Positions 14,901-26,305 of a stretch of DNA of 64,000 nucleotides are shown here, piece by piece. Origin of the DNA: Piscicola geometra. Taxonomy: Eukaryota; Annelida; Clitellata; Hirudinida; Piscicolidae. The position numbers and the translations under genes were made by a program. The DNA lies in contig OX030961.1 of assembly GCA_943735955.1 (NCBI GenBank), positions 4,852,420 through 4,916,419 on the forward strand, written 5' to 3'. The notes beneath the pieces are model-generated. The model saw only the letters and a program-made list of their open reading frames with translations. It did no database searches and was not told the DNA's origin. How positions within the stretch are numbered: the first letter of the stretch is position 1; each line of letters opens with the position of its first letter.

Positions 14901-17900
14901 GATTCTGTAAGCTCAAAGTAAAATAGAATAAAAAATCATGAAAAAATACGCTTAACAGAATTGCAAAACTAAGAAAAGTATTAAGTCAAGTTGGCATTGG
15001 TAGAGCAGGATGCGAAAGGGGATTAAATAAATGGCCTCGTTTGATGGATGTGATAGTTGTCTAGAAGAAAGCAGCTACTTTGTAATTAAGTAGATAAAAT
15101 ATTGGATCGAATCGAGGGATTTGTGGCTGGTGATGCAGGATAAGCAGGTAACATTTGTTTTCTTCAGTTTGATGAAATCTGTAAGTGAGCTGGGAGCTAT
15201 GAAACTCTGAAAAACTTCAGTGTCTTTGCGAAAAGTTGAACTGGTACACTTTGGAAATAATACTTCTTTTCTTAAACAAAATATATAAATAAAATAGACG
15301 TTTTAAAATCATCGCGAAACTTGGTGCATGTATCAAAGCTTTAAATCTTATCAAAAAAACTAAAAATAACTTTTTTGAGAGTCAATTTGAATTATTTATG
15401 TAAACTGATCAAACTATAAAAACACCTTTGTGAGGAAAAAAATGTTGATACTTCATCTGATTAAACACAGAAGGATTAAAACACAAGCGTATAAAAACAA
15501 AAGTTAGCTTTTAGTAGAAGAAAATATTAACGAAATACTCATCTATCGAACAGATTTATGACGATAGCGCTAAATTGAGCAAATCTCCTTGAATTGGGCT
15601 ATAAAGCAAAATGCTTTGCGTGCTTGGCTGGTGTGTGCCACAACATTTAAGTAGTGTTGTGAAGTCACGAAGGATTCGCAAAAAGCATGGGAAGGAGGTT
15701 TGAGAGAAAAATGTTGCTGATGTGTTCATATTCTTGAAGTACAGAAAAAAAAATAAAATAACAATTTAAAACCAATGACTTAATACTCACATAAATTATT
15801 AGAAAAAAAGCTTACAAAACCACTAAAATAATGATTATGTAAGTTAGGAAGCAAAGTAAAAGTTTGAAATGAAGTTTACCACCAAAACATGGACAATCAA
15901 GTTTTCTAACAAGACATTCAATAAGCTTGTAGTACGAAACAACACATTCTACTTTTTATCGCCTTGCAGTCATTATCAGGATTGAATTAATCGTCCAGTA
16001 ATCACCCACCAGAGACTTTATTAGACTGGCATAAAAGCTATTTATTAAATTAGAAGCTGTCATCAAATTTTGTGCTCATTTCAACTAACTTTTCGATATT
16101 TTTTCAAATATAGAGAAATTTAAAAACAGAAATTTAGATGAATTGGAAAAAGTATTTTATGCTGCATTTTACTTCAAAATAAATGCATCAGGGGTTAGTG
16201 GCTTCGGCCTAACAGAGCGGTATAAGCACTTTGCAACTGACTCACAACGACCCCTTAACTCCACAACCGTCACTTTATTACGCCTATCATCTCCTTCATT
16301 ATCATCTTTGTCCTCGTTACTGGCATTATCATCTTCTTCGGTTTTTAGCACTTAATACTTTTAAACGTTTAGGTTCCATTTTTTTATTGATTATATCCTC
16401 TCTTTCATCATCTTACGGATCATTATCACAACCTTCATTTCAATAATCTCCATACACATCAACCCTGTAAGCATCATCATCACTGTCATTCTGATCACCA
16501 TAACTGTGACCTGCATTCAAGTCACGTGTGGTGACCTATAAAACTTGAGATTCGGACACAATGTTCTTATACATAGCTGTCTTTGTGAATATGAAAATAT
16601 TCAATGCTTAATTATGTATTTTGTTGTGTCTTTTTTGTGTTCTTTTTTTGGCTTTGAATGTGCGTGTAGAAACTGTAATTGCTGAAACTTTAAATGAAGT
16701 GTATTTAATGATGGTTTATTATTTCAATTAGAACTGTTTCACTGTTGTTTTAATGCCAAAACTACGTTGTCTTGAATTTACAACTTTTTTATCATTTTAT
16801 TTCATCGCTATATTCGAATTTATTGAACAGAATGAATTAACTGTCTGAAATTATTTCACTGCGAGACATTGTTAATAACGCATAACAAGGCAAATAAAAT
16901 TAAAGTTATCTTTGAAATTATTGACGGCTAGATCCTATCAACGAAGGAAGGAGGAAAAAGTTTCTCTTTATTTATGAAGGCGGTCAAATAAAGAAGGTTT
17001 TGTGGGCTAATGTGTTGGTGAATTTGGCTTTCCTAAATGATCTTTATGTTTAGCTAACATTTTCGTTAAAGTTTGCTTAAGCTGTTAAATAAACTTGCGC
17101 AGTGTATCGAATGGATTGGCTGTCCAATTAAGGTATACATTTTCTTTTAGTATGTTTGTAATATAATTAGTTTTTAATTGGTTTTTATGCCTTGTCAAAT
17201 AACATTTTTACTAACAATCTTTTAAAATTTCAACATACTAGCAAATAGCTTCTTCGTAAAAAAGAGCAAAGTAGCTGAAGCGATATTTCCAAGTTTTATG
17301 GGCAATAATAAGATTAAAGTAACATATACAAAGGAATAAAAAAGATTAGTTGATTTTAAAACATTTCTTGCACTTATGACACTAAAAGCAGCAATGATGA
17401 CCAAATTAAAATGGCTTCCAGGGCAACTGGACTAAATGTTTAGATACGGAGTTTATTACAATATAAACCATTTCAAAATTAGTTTAAAATTTTTTAAACA
17501 AATGTTTTTTTGTTTTTCTCTAATACGATTGAAAAAATTATTCGGATATTCATCTTAAACTCATTATTTTTCACATTTTAGAACTTAGAACGCAAACCAA
17601 GCACGAAAATGCATTGATGAAAAGCAATGAATTTCTCAAAAACAACAATCAAAAGAAAGAGATAAAAAAACTGTTTGAGGAAGGCAGCACTGAAGATGTA
17701 TTCCAAGGTGAAAAGTACAAAAAAGCCTATAAAAACAAAAACAGTAAAAAACTGACAAAACAAAAAAACGATAAAAACGTCTTTACTACACTACAACAAT
17801 CTGTCGAAACGAGTTACAGCAACAGTGAAAGTTTCGTAAACAACAACAAGGTGACGATGTTGTCAGTGGATCAGGTGGTGAATGTGGTGCCACGGCAAGA

Positions 17901-20900
17901 AGTGAGACTGCAGTGCGAGTTCCACATGGAAGATTTTGTGATGTTCAACAACCCAGTCATATGGATCAAGAGACAGAACTCCACACAAAGCGTCATCAAC
18001 ACACAGTCCTACATCCACCCTCCATTCGCGCAGACCAAGCGATTTTCTACGGCCCTTACGACTGGAAACGACAACAGATACAATGTTCTTTTGATCATTA
18101 AAAGTAATTTATTTCACTTGGCTGAATAAGCGATTTCAATTGTTTCGAATGAGAAAAGCATAATCCTTTGATTGATACAAAGCCATAATCATTAATCTAT
18201 TTGATTTTATTACAAATATTATATTCCCAAAAAATGTAATAAAATAATTTTTTTCTTCTTTTTGTATCGTTTTTTTTCAATAATTTGTCAAAGTCGCTCC
18301 TGTAGGAACTTTATAAAATAGTGTCCCCATTGTCTTATTTAAGAAATTTATTTTCTTCTGTCTTTTTTTATTCTATTTATTCATTTTTATTTATTTATCT
18401 ACAAGTTTGCCTATTTTTTAGAAATAAATTAGTTTTTTAAAATTTATTTTAGTGTTTTATACTTAATAATTCAACTACAAAAAAATGATTACAGCATTTT
18501 GAGTGTAAATTATTAACGAGAACTTACTCTATATCATTAGAACTTACTTTATAGTTCATTGCCAAACTTACAATTTGTTAGTTTGTCATCCAATCACTAT
18601 TTATCGCCACAAACCACTTCCATGCTGAGCAGCCTCAATCACCACTAACCCTTTTTCCAACCTTTCATCACCACCAGCACCACAACCATCATTACCATCA
18701 TCAACATCACCACTACCCTCATCACCACCACAACCACCACACACAACCAACACCACCACCAACGCCACCACCATCACCAACGCCACCACCATCACCACTA
18801 CCACTATCACCACCAACACCATCAATACCACTACCACTAACATCACAACCGCCACCACCACCAAACCAACACCACTAACACCATCACCTCTCCCACCACC
18901 ATTCTTCGAAAGGCATACAGCTGGAGGACACGGGTAACTATACATGCGAGTTGAGGAGCAGGGATGCCAGAGTTCTCTCTCACGTGACTCATGTCATTTA
19001 CGTTGCAGGTGAGCGTTGTCTTCTCAGCCCTTTAATAGCCTTCGTGCTTCACATTTTCATGCTACACACTTTCTCACTGATTGCTTTTATGACTGCTTTC
19101 GTGGTATGATCAACGTCAGTCGCTAGGAAGTACAATAGGTTGAATAAAAGTTTGGACAAAATAGTTTATTGAGTCTGACATCAATCTATTTGAAGCCTTC
19201 AATGACTTTATCCAATTAAAAAACTGGAGATTCACGACTTATGACTATAAACTCGCTACTTATTTTTGAAAGTAGTAAAATTACCCAGAAACAAAAATTC
19301 ATTAAATTATTAATTCTGAGTGATAAATCTTCGAAGAAACAACCGTATACGGTACACATTCTCATCCATGGTGCCATCTTCAACTCTGCATCATAATGTA
19401 TCACGGACAATTTGTTCACCCATTGTAACGCTATGTCTGAGCCGATAAAATGTATTCAATGGAAATTGATGTTGAATAAGTTTTGATTCAGAAACGTAAT
19501 ATAAAGCATAATAAATAAATAAAATTAATTTTTTGTTCTATTTAGTTTGATGTTTATTGAAACAATCAATAGAACGCATAAAACACCCATCACAGGCTTG
19601 GTCTACACAATTTCCTTCAAGGCAACCACTCCCACGAACACCTCAGTATCACCAAATCCTTCAATTCATTCCATTATTCTCACGCAAAACGACACCAGAG
19701 TCTTCCAATGCAGAGTCAACTCGTCATGTCCTCACGTCAAGATGTCTTTTCACCTCGGCAAAGAAGTCTTGTCCAGTCTGGAGCAGTGGAAGAAGGTTGT
19801 TTGTGCCTATTCTTATAGGTTTATTTTCTTTTTAGAACTTTATAAAAAAACTTAGCCGTTTTTTTCGAGCTTGAAACTGACAATTTAATGGAGGCTTATG
19901 AAAACATACGCTAGAGTATAATTTAAACTCATCATAAACTATCTTTGCTGCATTCTCACAACCTTTTTAAAGCCATAACATTCAAATACTTTAATATTCT
20001 GTAAAATAGGTGAATGCACGTTTTAACACTAATTCCGGGGTCCTGTATTCAAATTCAAGTTCTATTTAAGAATTGAATACTTGTTCATTTGAGTTTCATC
20101 TGCCAATGGAGGCATGATGTCAAGCCGTTTAAGAGCAATAAAGATCAATTAAAGAAGTCAATTGGCAAGTAAAGTAGAGGTCGCTTCGATTCCGTTTTGT
20201 CACGAAACTTAAATGCTTCAAGATAACTTTTTATATCTTTTTTTTCTCCTAATTTTAACATTTGTGGCTTAAATGCTGAATGAAAAAAAAGAATGGTGCT
20301 GAAGCAATTTTCTTGTTTAATTGCCTCAGCACCCTTTCGGAACTGACCCAAGTAACGGCAGGCTGCGATTAAGATAACTACCTTCTCATTACTGCTGGGC
20401 TACTTTGAATTGCTCAAGCTAAAATGCTGATTGTGCCTTGCAAGGGCATCTGGAAATTATAACAGTCCATTTTCGCAGCGTAAACGTATATTCTTTCTCA
20501 AACATCATTTATCCGGCCTTGAAAATATCACGACTAGCTTCAGGAAGAAAAGTGAAACTAATTGTCGCATAAAAACAATTAGCAATTAAATAACCAGAAA
20601 AACGATAGTTGCTGAACAAATGGGAAAGGGGGAAAAAGTAGAAGATGGTGGAAGATGATTGAAAATTATGGTAGGTGGAAGAAGCATTAATGCCTTTGAA
20701 TGAATAAAAGAAAAGGTGCTTTATCGTGGAGCTCCAGCTTTTTACTTCTTTATTAATTTCATTAATCCACTTCATTTCTTCTCATCAGTCCAGAAAATCA
20801 ATCTTTACGACAATAGTATAAACATACTACATCAGTGCGGGACACTTCGTCGCCAGCTGCTTTTTTCACGACACATTTTTTAAAGTATTTTTTTTAAAAC

Positions 20901-23900
20901 CTTTCAATAGATTCTTTTTTTTTAATATTTCATGTTTTTATATTCATTTACAACTTGCTATTTAATGGCTTTTTTCTTATTTCAATGTAAACTGCCCTCC
21001 CTCGACAGCAAGCGTTCACAGGCGCACTTGCTGGAAAGTCTTTTAGCCATTTACAAGTCTATTATTCTTTTTCCTTAATTCCTGTGAAGCACTATTCTTT
21101 TATGTCTTGTGAGTGTATAGTCGTTTTTATTTGAAAAATAAAAAAGCAGTTCTTATATTTAGAGACTCTTTTTTTCATACTGTTAGTAGAGCTAAGCTCC
21201 TTACAGCAATAAATTTTACTTCTTAAATAACTTTAAAGTTTCGCTTTTCGTGGAAATGTTCTTTTCTTAATAACATTGTTAACAAATAATAACGTTATTT
21301 TTTAGGTATTAATGAACATTTTTTCCGACATACTTTAATTTTCAGCCCCAACATTATGTAAACTTCTTTAGCATCAACATCAATCACAAACCCATACTAT
21401 ACCTTCTGACATTTTTACAATCATGGCTACCCTTCCCATCACCAAAAACATCACCACAAGCACCCTTCACCATCAAAACCTCTATCATAACAAATGCCAG
21501 GCCCACTATCATAACCAAAACCAACCACTCCAACCATCAACACCACTCTCACCATCAGGAGTCGCTTTCAATGGAAGGAGAAGTGGGTCTCAAAGGCATG
21601 CACTGCGTCATCACCAAGTGGATTAAGGTCACTTTCACAGAAGTTCACGATCGCAAGCTGCTCCGATGCACTACCCGACAAACTCCACTGATGCCTCACT
21701 ACAACTCATCCGACATCTACGTCCATGTGCAATGTACGTAGCTGGAAGGTTTAGCTGAAGAAGCGATTAAAAATGGAGGAAAACTATGTTTTTTTGTTTT
21801 ATTTATATTATTCACAGCTTGACAGACGCAGGGCATTTTACAATGGTTCTAGGAACCATGCGCCAGTGGTGCCACTCGACACGACGTACACATCTCTCAA
21901 TGCATACGTCGCAAACACCGCATCTTATACACTATGTATATGATAGTTCACGGTTCCTCGTCAGAGATTCGAACAGGAAAACTTTGAGTCGCAAGTCCGA
22001 CGTCTATCATCTAAGCCATACAGATTCCCATTTTGGCTATTGAATTATTTTAATTATTTTGAATTTATTTGTTTTTTTATATATAAAAAGATAAAAACTA
22101 CTGTTTTAAAGTGTAAGCTTTTTGGTACACTACTGCTTGAATTTTTTCGGAAACAATGTCAATTGAACAAACTGAAACTTAATACATAATTTTTGAAATC
22201 TAAAAAAAATAATGAAAATTAGGAGTACAACAGATATATCTTTTTTAAAATTGAAAATAAATTTCCATAAACTTTCTATAAAATAGTTGTTTAAAATTAT
22301 TTTGAAACAAGAAAATTAGGACATCATGAAAAGTATTTAATAATTTCAAAATCAATTTAAAGAAAAAATCCAGATCACTTTCAAGTTCAAAGAAGGACAT
22401 TTTAAACTTGCAGCGGATGATGGAGTATTCATAAGAAATAAATAAAAGTGGCGTGCATCATGATCAAATGCGATCTCGTCTTTCAAATGGCTCTTATCCG
22501 AACAACCTCATTGGAGTGTGTTTGTTTGCATGACAAAAGGTTGTCAGTGGCAAAGTGTGAAAAATTATTGCAAGAGGCGGTGAAATATTGCAAGGTGTCG
22601 TGAAGTTTACCAATAAAGGATGCAAGTCGACGATTTGTTAGTTACCTTTGTCTGATTGATAACCAATAGATTTCTTAGATGAATTTTTGAAGTAAAATTG
22701 AGATGCGTTATAAAGAATGAAGACGATTATGGCACTATCATGTATTGTTTTAACGTTTGTTCAAAGTTTAATTTCGATAAAGAAATTTAAGCGGAACCAG
22801 GCTTCAAACATCAAGCTACAATTATGGCATCCAATTTCATAACCATACCTTTCAAACGTAATTGCATCAAATCATCTTTGAAATTATTTTTCAATTTAAT
22901 TCAAATATCAGTTATTTTTTGAATTTATATAACTTTATATAGATATATATATTTTAAAGATACTATGAAAAATTTAGTTGCGTATGTTTTAAAAGACAGT
23001 GTACTTCACAGAGTTTGAAATAGCATGACGATTATTTTCAATAGTAATAGAAAATAATCGTTTTAAAGTTTCTAGTTTCATTTTTCTGGAGGTCTGATTA
23101 AATGCAAATGCCAGGCGGCTTCATGTTGCAAGTACCAATGGTTGTGAAGCCATTCATTTCCAAATTTGGTGAAAGCATTATTGAAATTTAAAAAAAATTA
23201 TTTCTAAAACTTCCAAAAGAATAAATAGAATATATTTAAAGCTCAGTTCTGGTAAATCAAGCAATTACAAATACGCTCAAAGTCAATTTGAAACTGCAAA
23301 AGATAACAAAGCGGTTGATTGAGAAGTCAATCACTTGCCTCGTCCTCACTTGATCGATTACCGGCTTCCTTGATCAATTGGATCAGTGCTTGATGCATTG
23401 AGGAGTTGGAAGATTTATGGCTTGATTGAATACTTGAGTGTCAGGCATACGCTCTGTGATGCATTGCTTCTCCCATTCTTCGGTCCATCTTCATTTGTCT
23501 GCTTTTTTCCGGTTTATTAATGTTATTGTAACTTCTAAAATTATATCTTTAGAAGAAATTATATATATAAATATATGTTTTTGAAAAAATTGTTTTTTTT
23601 TACAAAACTGTTTTAAATTCTCAAATTACAGAGCCGGAGTTAACCCAGTAACAGAGCAAACAAAGGTCTCAAGTAGAATTAAAAATGTAAATCTTCAATT
23701 CGGAATGTTCTAAAATAACTAAAATAAAATGCAAATGCAATTTCACAAGTCCCTCAGCAAATAAAGAAATGAAACGGATAACAATTTTGTGTTCAGTTAA
23801 AGAGTTTTTAACAAATGAAGCTATAAACCAGACAAGCCATTAAACCACATGCTTTGATTTCTAAATCACGATCGAAAGCTCACGTTCCCAGTAAATCATT

Positions 23901-25551
23901 CTGAACCGCTGTCTCATCTTCTTGGTTCGCATAAAGCACTAGAGGGCCACAAAGCCTTCACTCTTCATAACCTTTAAAACAAAAACATTATGCATACATC
24001 TCCCATCAATACAACACCCAAACCCATCCCAACAGACGCTCCAAAGATCAGATGCGATCGTGCTAAGGTTTGGAGGGAGGGCTCAAATATAACCCTGAAC
24101 TGCGTAGTGACCTCAAAGCCAGACCTGACCAGTATGTTCTGGGCAGTCGAAGACAATGGCTCACTGGTGCCATCGAGACTTGAGCACAAGAACACGGTTG
24201 GTGAGCTGTTGAATGTGGTTGGTAGGTATTTAACTGTTTGAAGATTTGTCGGATATTTTGTAATCATGTCAGTTAGACATTGTGTTAGCTATATCGTAGC
24301 TAGTAGTTTTCAAAAGTTAGAAAAAAATGTTTACAATGGTTTTCGATTGTGTTTGATAGGTGTGTATTTCGATTAAAAATTAGAATGCAATTTTGTTAAT
24401 ATAATTTTATATTGAGGTAATTTTCAAAACTTAGTTACTTTTTATTTGCCCTAAAACAAGAACTTTTTAGATTCGAAACTTAATTCTCAAGAAGGCAAAT
24501 TCCAATAAAGAAAGACAAATTGCTTAATTCAAACCATTTTTCAAACCATTTTAGAGTTTGCATTCTTTATTTTTTTCTTTTTTAATAAAATAAAATTAAA
24601 TTACTATATCTGTTCTATATACTGGCATAGCACCATTATTTTTGAAACTTAAAATTTTATAGCAACTTTTTATACTTGTTTTTAAAAAAAGTCATTGAGA
24701 CACAAAATGATGAAAAATTCAAGAAGTTTATCAAATTTTCAATATAATTGTAATGCAAAATATATAACACTATTAACATTTTAGACAGATGCCAAAACAA
24801 GAAAACACATTTTTGTCATTTTATTCACTTCAAAAATATTCAAAACGCATGTCACGGCTTCTTAATATTTAAAGTTTTTTTTTGCTGGATCCAAGACACA
24901 TTTTTTTACAAAACTCATTTTGATCTAAATCAATAAAATCAATTATCTTTTGGCATCTGATGATTATACATTTTCATTATCTGTAGAAACTGGATGATTA
25001 TAAATTGTATACTTAAACACAAAAAACACAAAACCCTTATCATTACCACTCCCATTACTCCAGGTGGGTGAAGACACCAAGATCATCACACAACTCTTCG
25101 TTCCCAGTGCCAAGGTGGGCATGAGGTATGTCGTACAGGCGAGTAACTCTATCGGAACCAACAAACAGTCCATTCAGATTGGTGAGTGGCTGCGTATGTT
25201 TGAATGGAATAAAAGATGTATTTTACTGAAGGGGCTTTTAATTGGTTTGTTGTATAATTTTTAGACAAGTTTATTTTAATGGTTGCTAGAGTCAAGGTTT
25301 CTCTGACAAGATTCTTATATTATCGAATAATTCATTTCACAACCCTTGCAGAGTGGAGAAGTGAGTTGAAAGGCACGGATGAGGGGGTTGGACTCAGCAA
25401 CCGACCGATTGGACAAGAAAAAGACTTTTTCAGTTATTATTTGAGTGTGCAATCTACTTCCAGCCCCATCTTCACTTCGCCATATTTATTGTATTATGTG
25501 TGTCCTATTTTTACGTACCACTCCTTCATTCTCAACTTCTTTTTGTACTAG
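11925..25551 (+). CDS. Ig-superfamily cell-surface protein, eight exons, predicted 510 residues
   Basis: Proposed exons: 11925-12015, 17582-18103, 18913-19008, 19647-19795, 21559-21733, 24036-24217, 25064-25181, 25352-25551. Phases match at every junction (1,1,1,0,1,0,1). The ATG has good context (AACCATGG) and starts a signal peptide (KLLVCLLVCLHVFG, then SPTSSP). Residues 31-115 form a polar Lys/Asn/Glu-rich spacer. Ig domain 1 has C142, W158 and D210-TGNYTC216. Domain 2 has C258 and C323, with extra cysteines C264 and C302. Domain 3 starts after a VQYAPKI-type linker with C367 and W380, but has Val at 429 where the second core Cys should be (YVVQASN). Six N-glycosylation sequons are visible. 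The protein ends in about 23 hydrophobic residues with no charged tail, suggesting GPI anchoring or one membrane pass. Acceptors tend to follow C/A-rich tracts. Least certain are the exon 6 donor (24214, 24217 or 24221), the exon 4 start and exon 8. I do not recognise a named orthologue; an adhesion or recognition role is inferred from architecture. Confidence 0.8.
12016..17581 (+). other. Intron 1 of the Ig-superfamily gene (5.6 kb)
   Basis: The donor is CCAG|GTTTAG and the acceptor TTCACATTTTAG; phase 1 at both ends fixes the join. The intron is A+T-rich. A pyrimidine/CATC-rich stretch lies at about 16240-16500. The open frame 12852-13082 has no recognisable domain. No further exon is needed to connect exons 1 and 2. 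Confidence 0.65.
18661..18900 (+). repeat. CAC/CCA/ATC trinucleotide-rich tract in intron 2 of the Ig gene
   Basis: About 240 bases made almost only of C and A with some T, in words such as CACCACCATCACC. It runs almost up to the acceptor of exon 3 (AG at 18911-18912). The complementary strand is an open frame of Val, Gly and Asp codons, an artefact of the repeat. It probably varies in length between individuals. Confidence 0.9.
21787..22028 (-). mobile_element. tRNA-derived SINE-like element in intron 5 of the Ig gene
   Basis: Read on the minus strand, the element starts GGAATCTGTATGGCTTAG. It carries an A-box-like TGGCTTAGATG (22008-22018) and a B-box-like GTTCGAATCTC (21964-21974), correctly ordered and spaced for an RNA polymerase III internal promoter. 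A non-tRNA body of about 130 bases follows and ends in an A-rich tail (AATAAAACAAAAAAAC, 21787-21815 on the plus strand). The folded head is imperfect, so it is not a working tRNA. Head, body and A-tail together are the layout of a tRNA-derived SINE. I found no clear target-site duplication. Confidence 0.6.
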
Positions 25552-25913
25552 TTCGTGATTGTTTTAGAAAGTTGAGCGTTTTTGTTTAATTGGACGGATA
25601 ATGGCTAAATTAATTTCAGTTCAGTCTCCTGCATTTACCATTGAATCGGTCACACTGATGCTTAAAGGGAAACTTCAAAGCAGCACGGAGCTCACTTCCA
25701 TTTTAGGCGTCTGCATTTAAAATGTCTTTCGAAACATTCGCCGCGTCTATTTTAAATAACGAATTCATGGCCACTTTCACACTTTTTCATCGTTAAAAAA
25801 ATTTAACGTTTTTTTCTTATAATTTTGTATCCAAATATATTTTTATATATAAAATTTTTAATTTTTATTATTAAAATGTTATTTTATAAAATATTAAGAT
25901 ATTTTTCCAGAAT

Positions 25914-25923
25914 TTTATTTATT
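25914..25923 (-). promoter_or_regulatory. Candidate poly(A) signals of SDHAF2
   Basis: Two overlapping AATAAA hexamers on the minus strand (TTTATT at 25914-25919 and 25918-25923 on the plus strand), about 385 bases beyond the SDHAF2 stop. With the plus-strand signal at 26244 they suggest overlapping 3' UTRs of the two convergent genes. Confidence 0.3.
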
Positions 25924-26243
25924 ATTTCACTATAGCATATATGGATTGAAGGGATTTCGATAGCCATGTGACTGGGAGATCTACACTAAATCCCAGATTG
26001 AATATTTTAACATAACATTCCATTCAACTTATGATTGAAGCATTTTCCTGATGCATGCACAGTTTACATTGTACATATAACATAGTGCATTTTGTTGTTA
26101 GAAACAAAAAGAATGCAACATCGTTAGTTTTTATCCTTTAACACCTAATGCAACAACGAAAAGTTGGAGAAAATGTAGCCTAAAAATGTTGATAGTATTA
26201 TATTATTTGAAAAGTCAATTATATTATAATAATAACTATTAAT

Positions 26244-26249
26244 AATAAA
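26244..26249 (+). promoter_or_regulatory. Candidate poly(A) signal of the Ig-superfamily gene
   Basis: AATAAA about 690 bases after the TAG stop at 25549-25551. If used, the Ig 3' UTR would run almost to the stop codon of the convergent SDHAF2 gene. Weak on its own because of base composition. Confidence 0.25.
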
Positions 26250-26305
26250 GATTTTTACAAATATAATATATAAATAACACAATGAAAAGAGATTAAATAA
26301 AACAA

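Noticed and set aside
18601..18945. 114-codon minus-strand ORF of Val/Gly/Asp
   Set aside because: Pure reflection of the CAC/CCA repeat.
19547..19646. Upstream acceptors for Ig exon 4 (TATTTAG at 19545 or CATCACAG further on)
   Set aside because: The first gives an immediate stop in the required phase. The second is possible, but CCTCAG at 19646 gives the usual Ig domain boundary.
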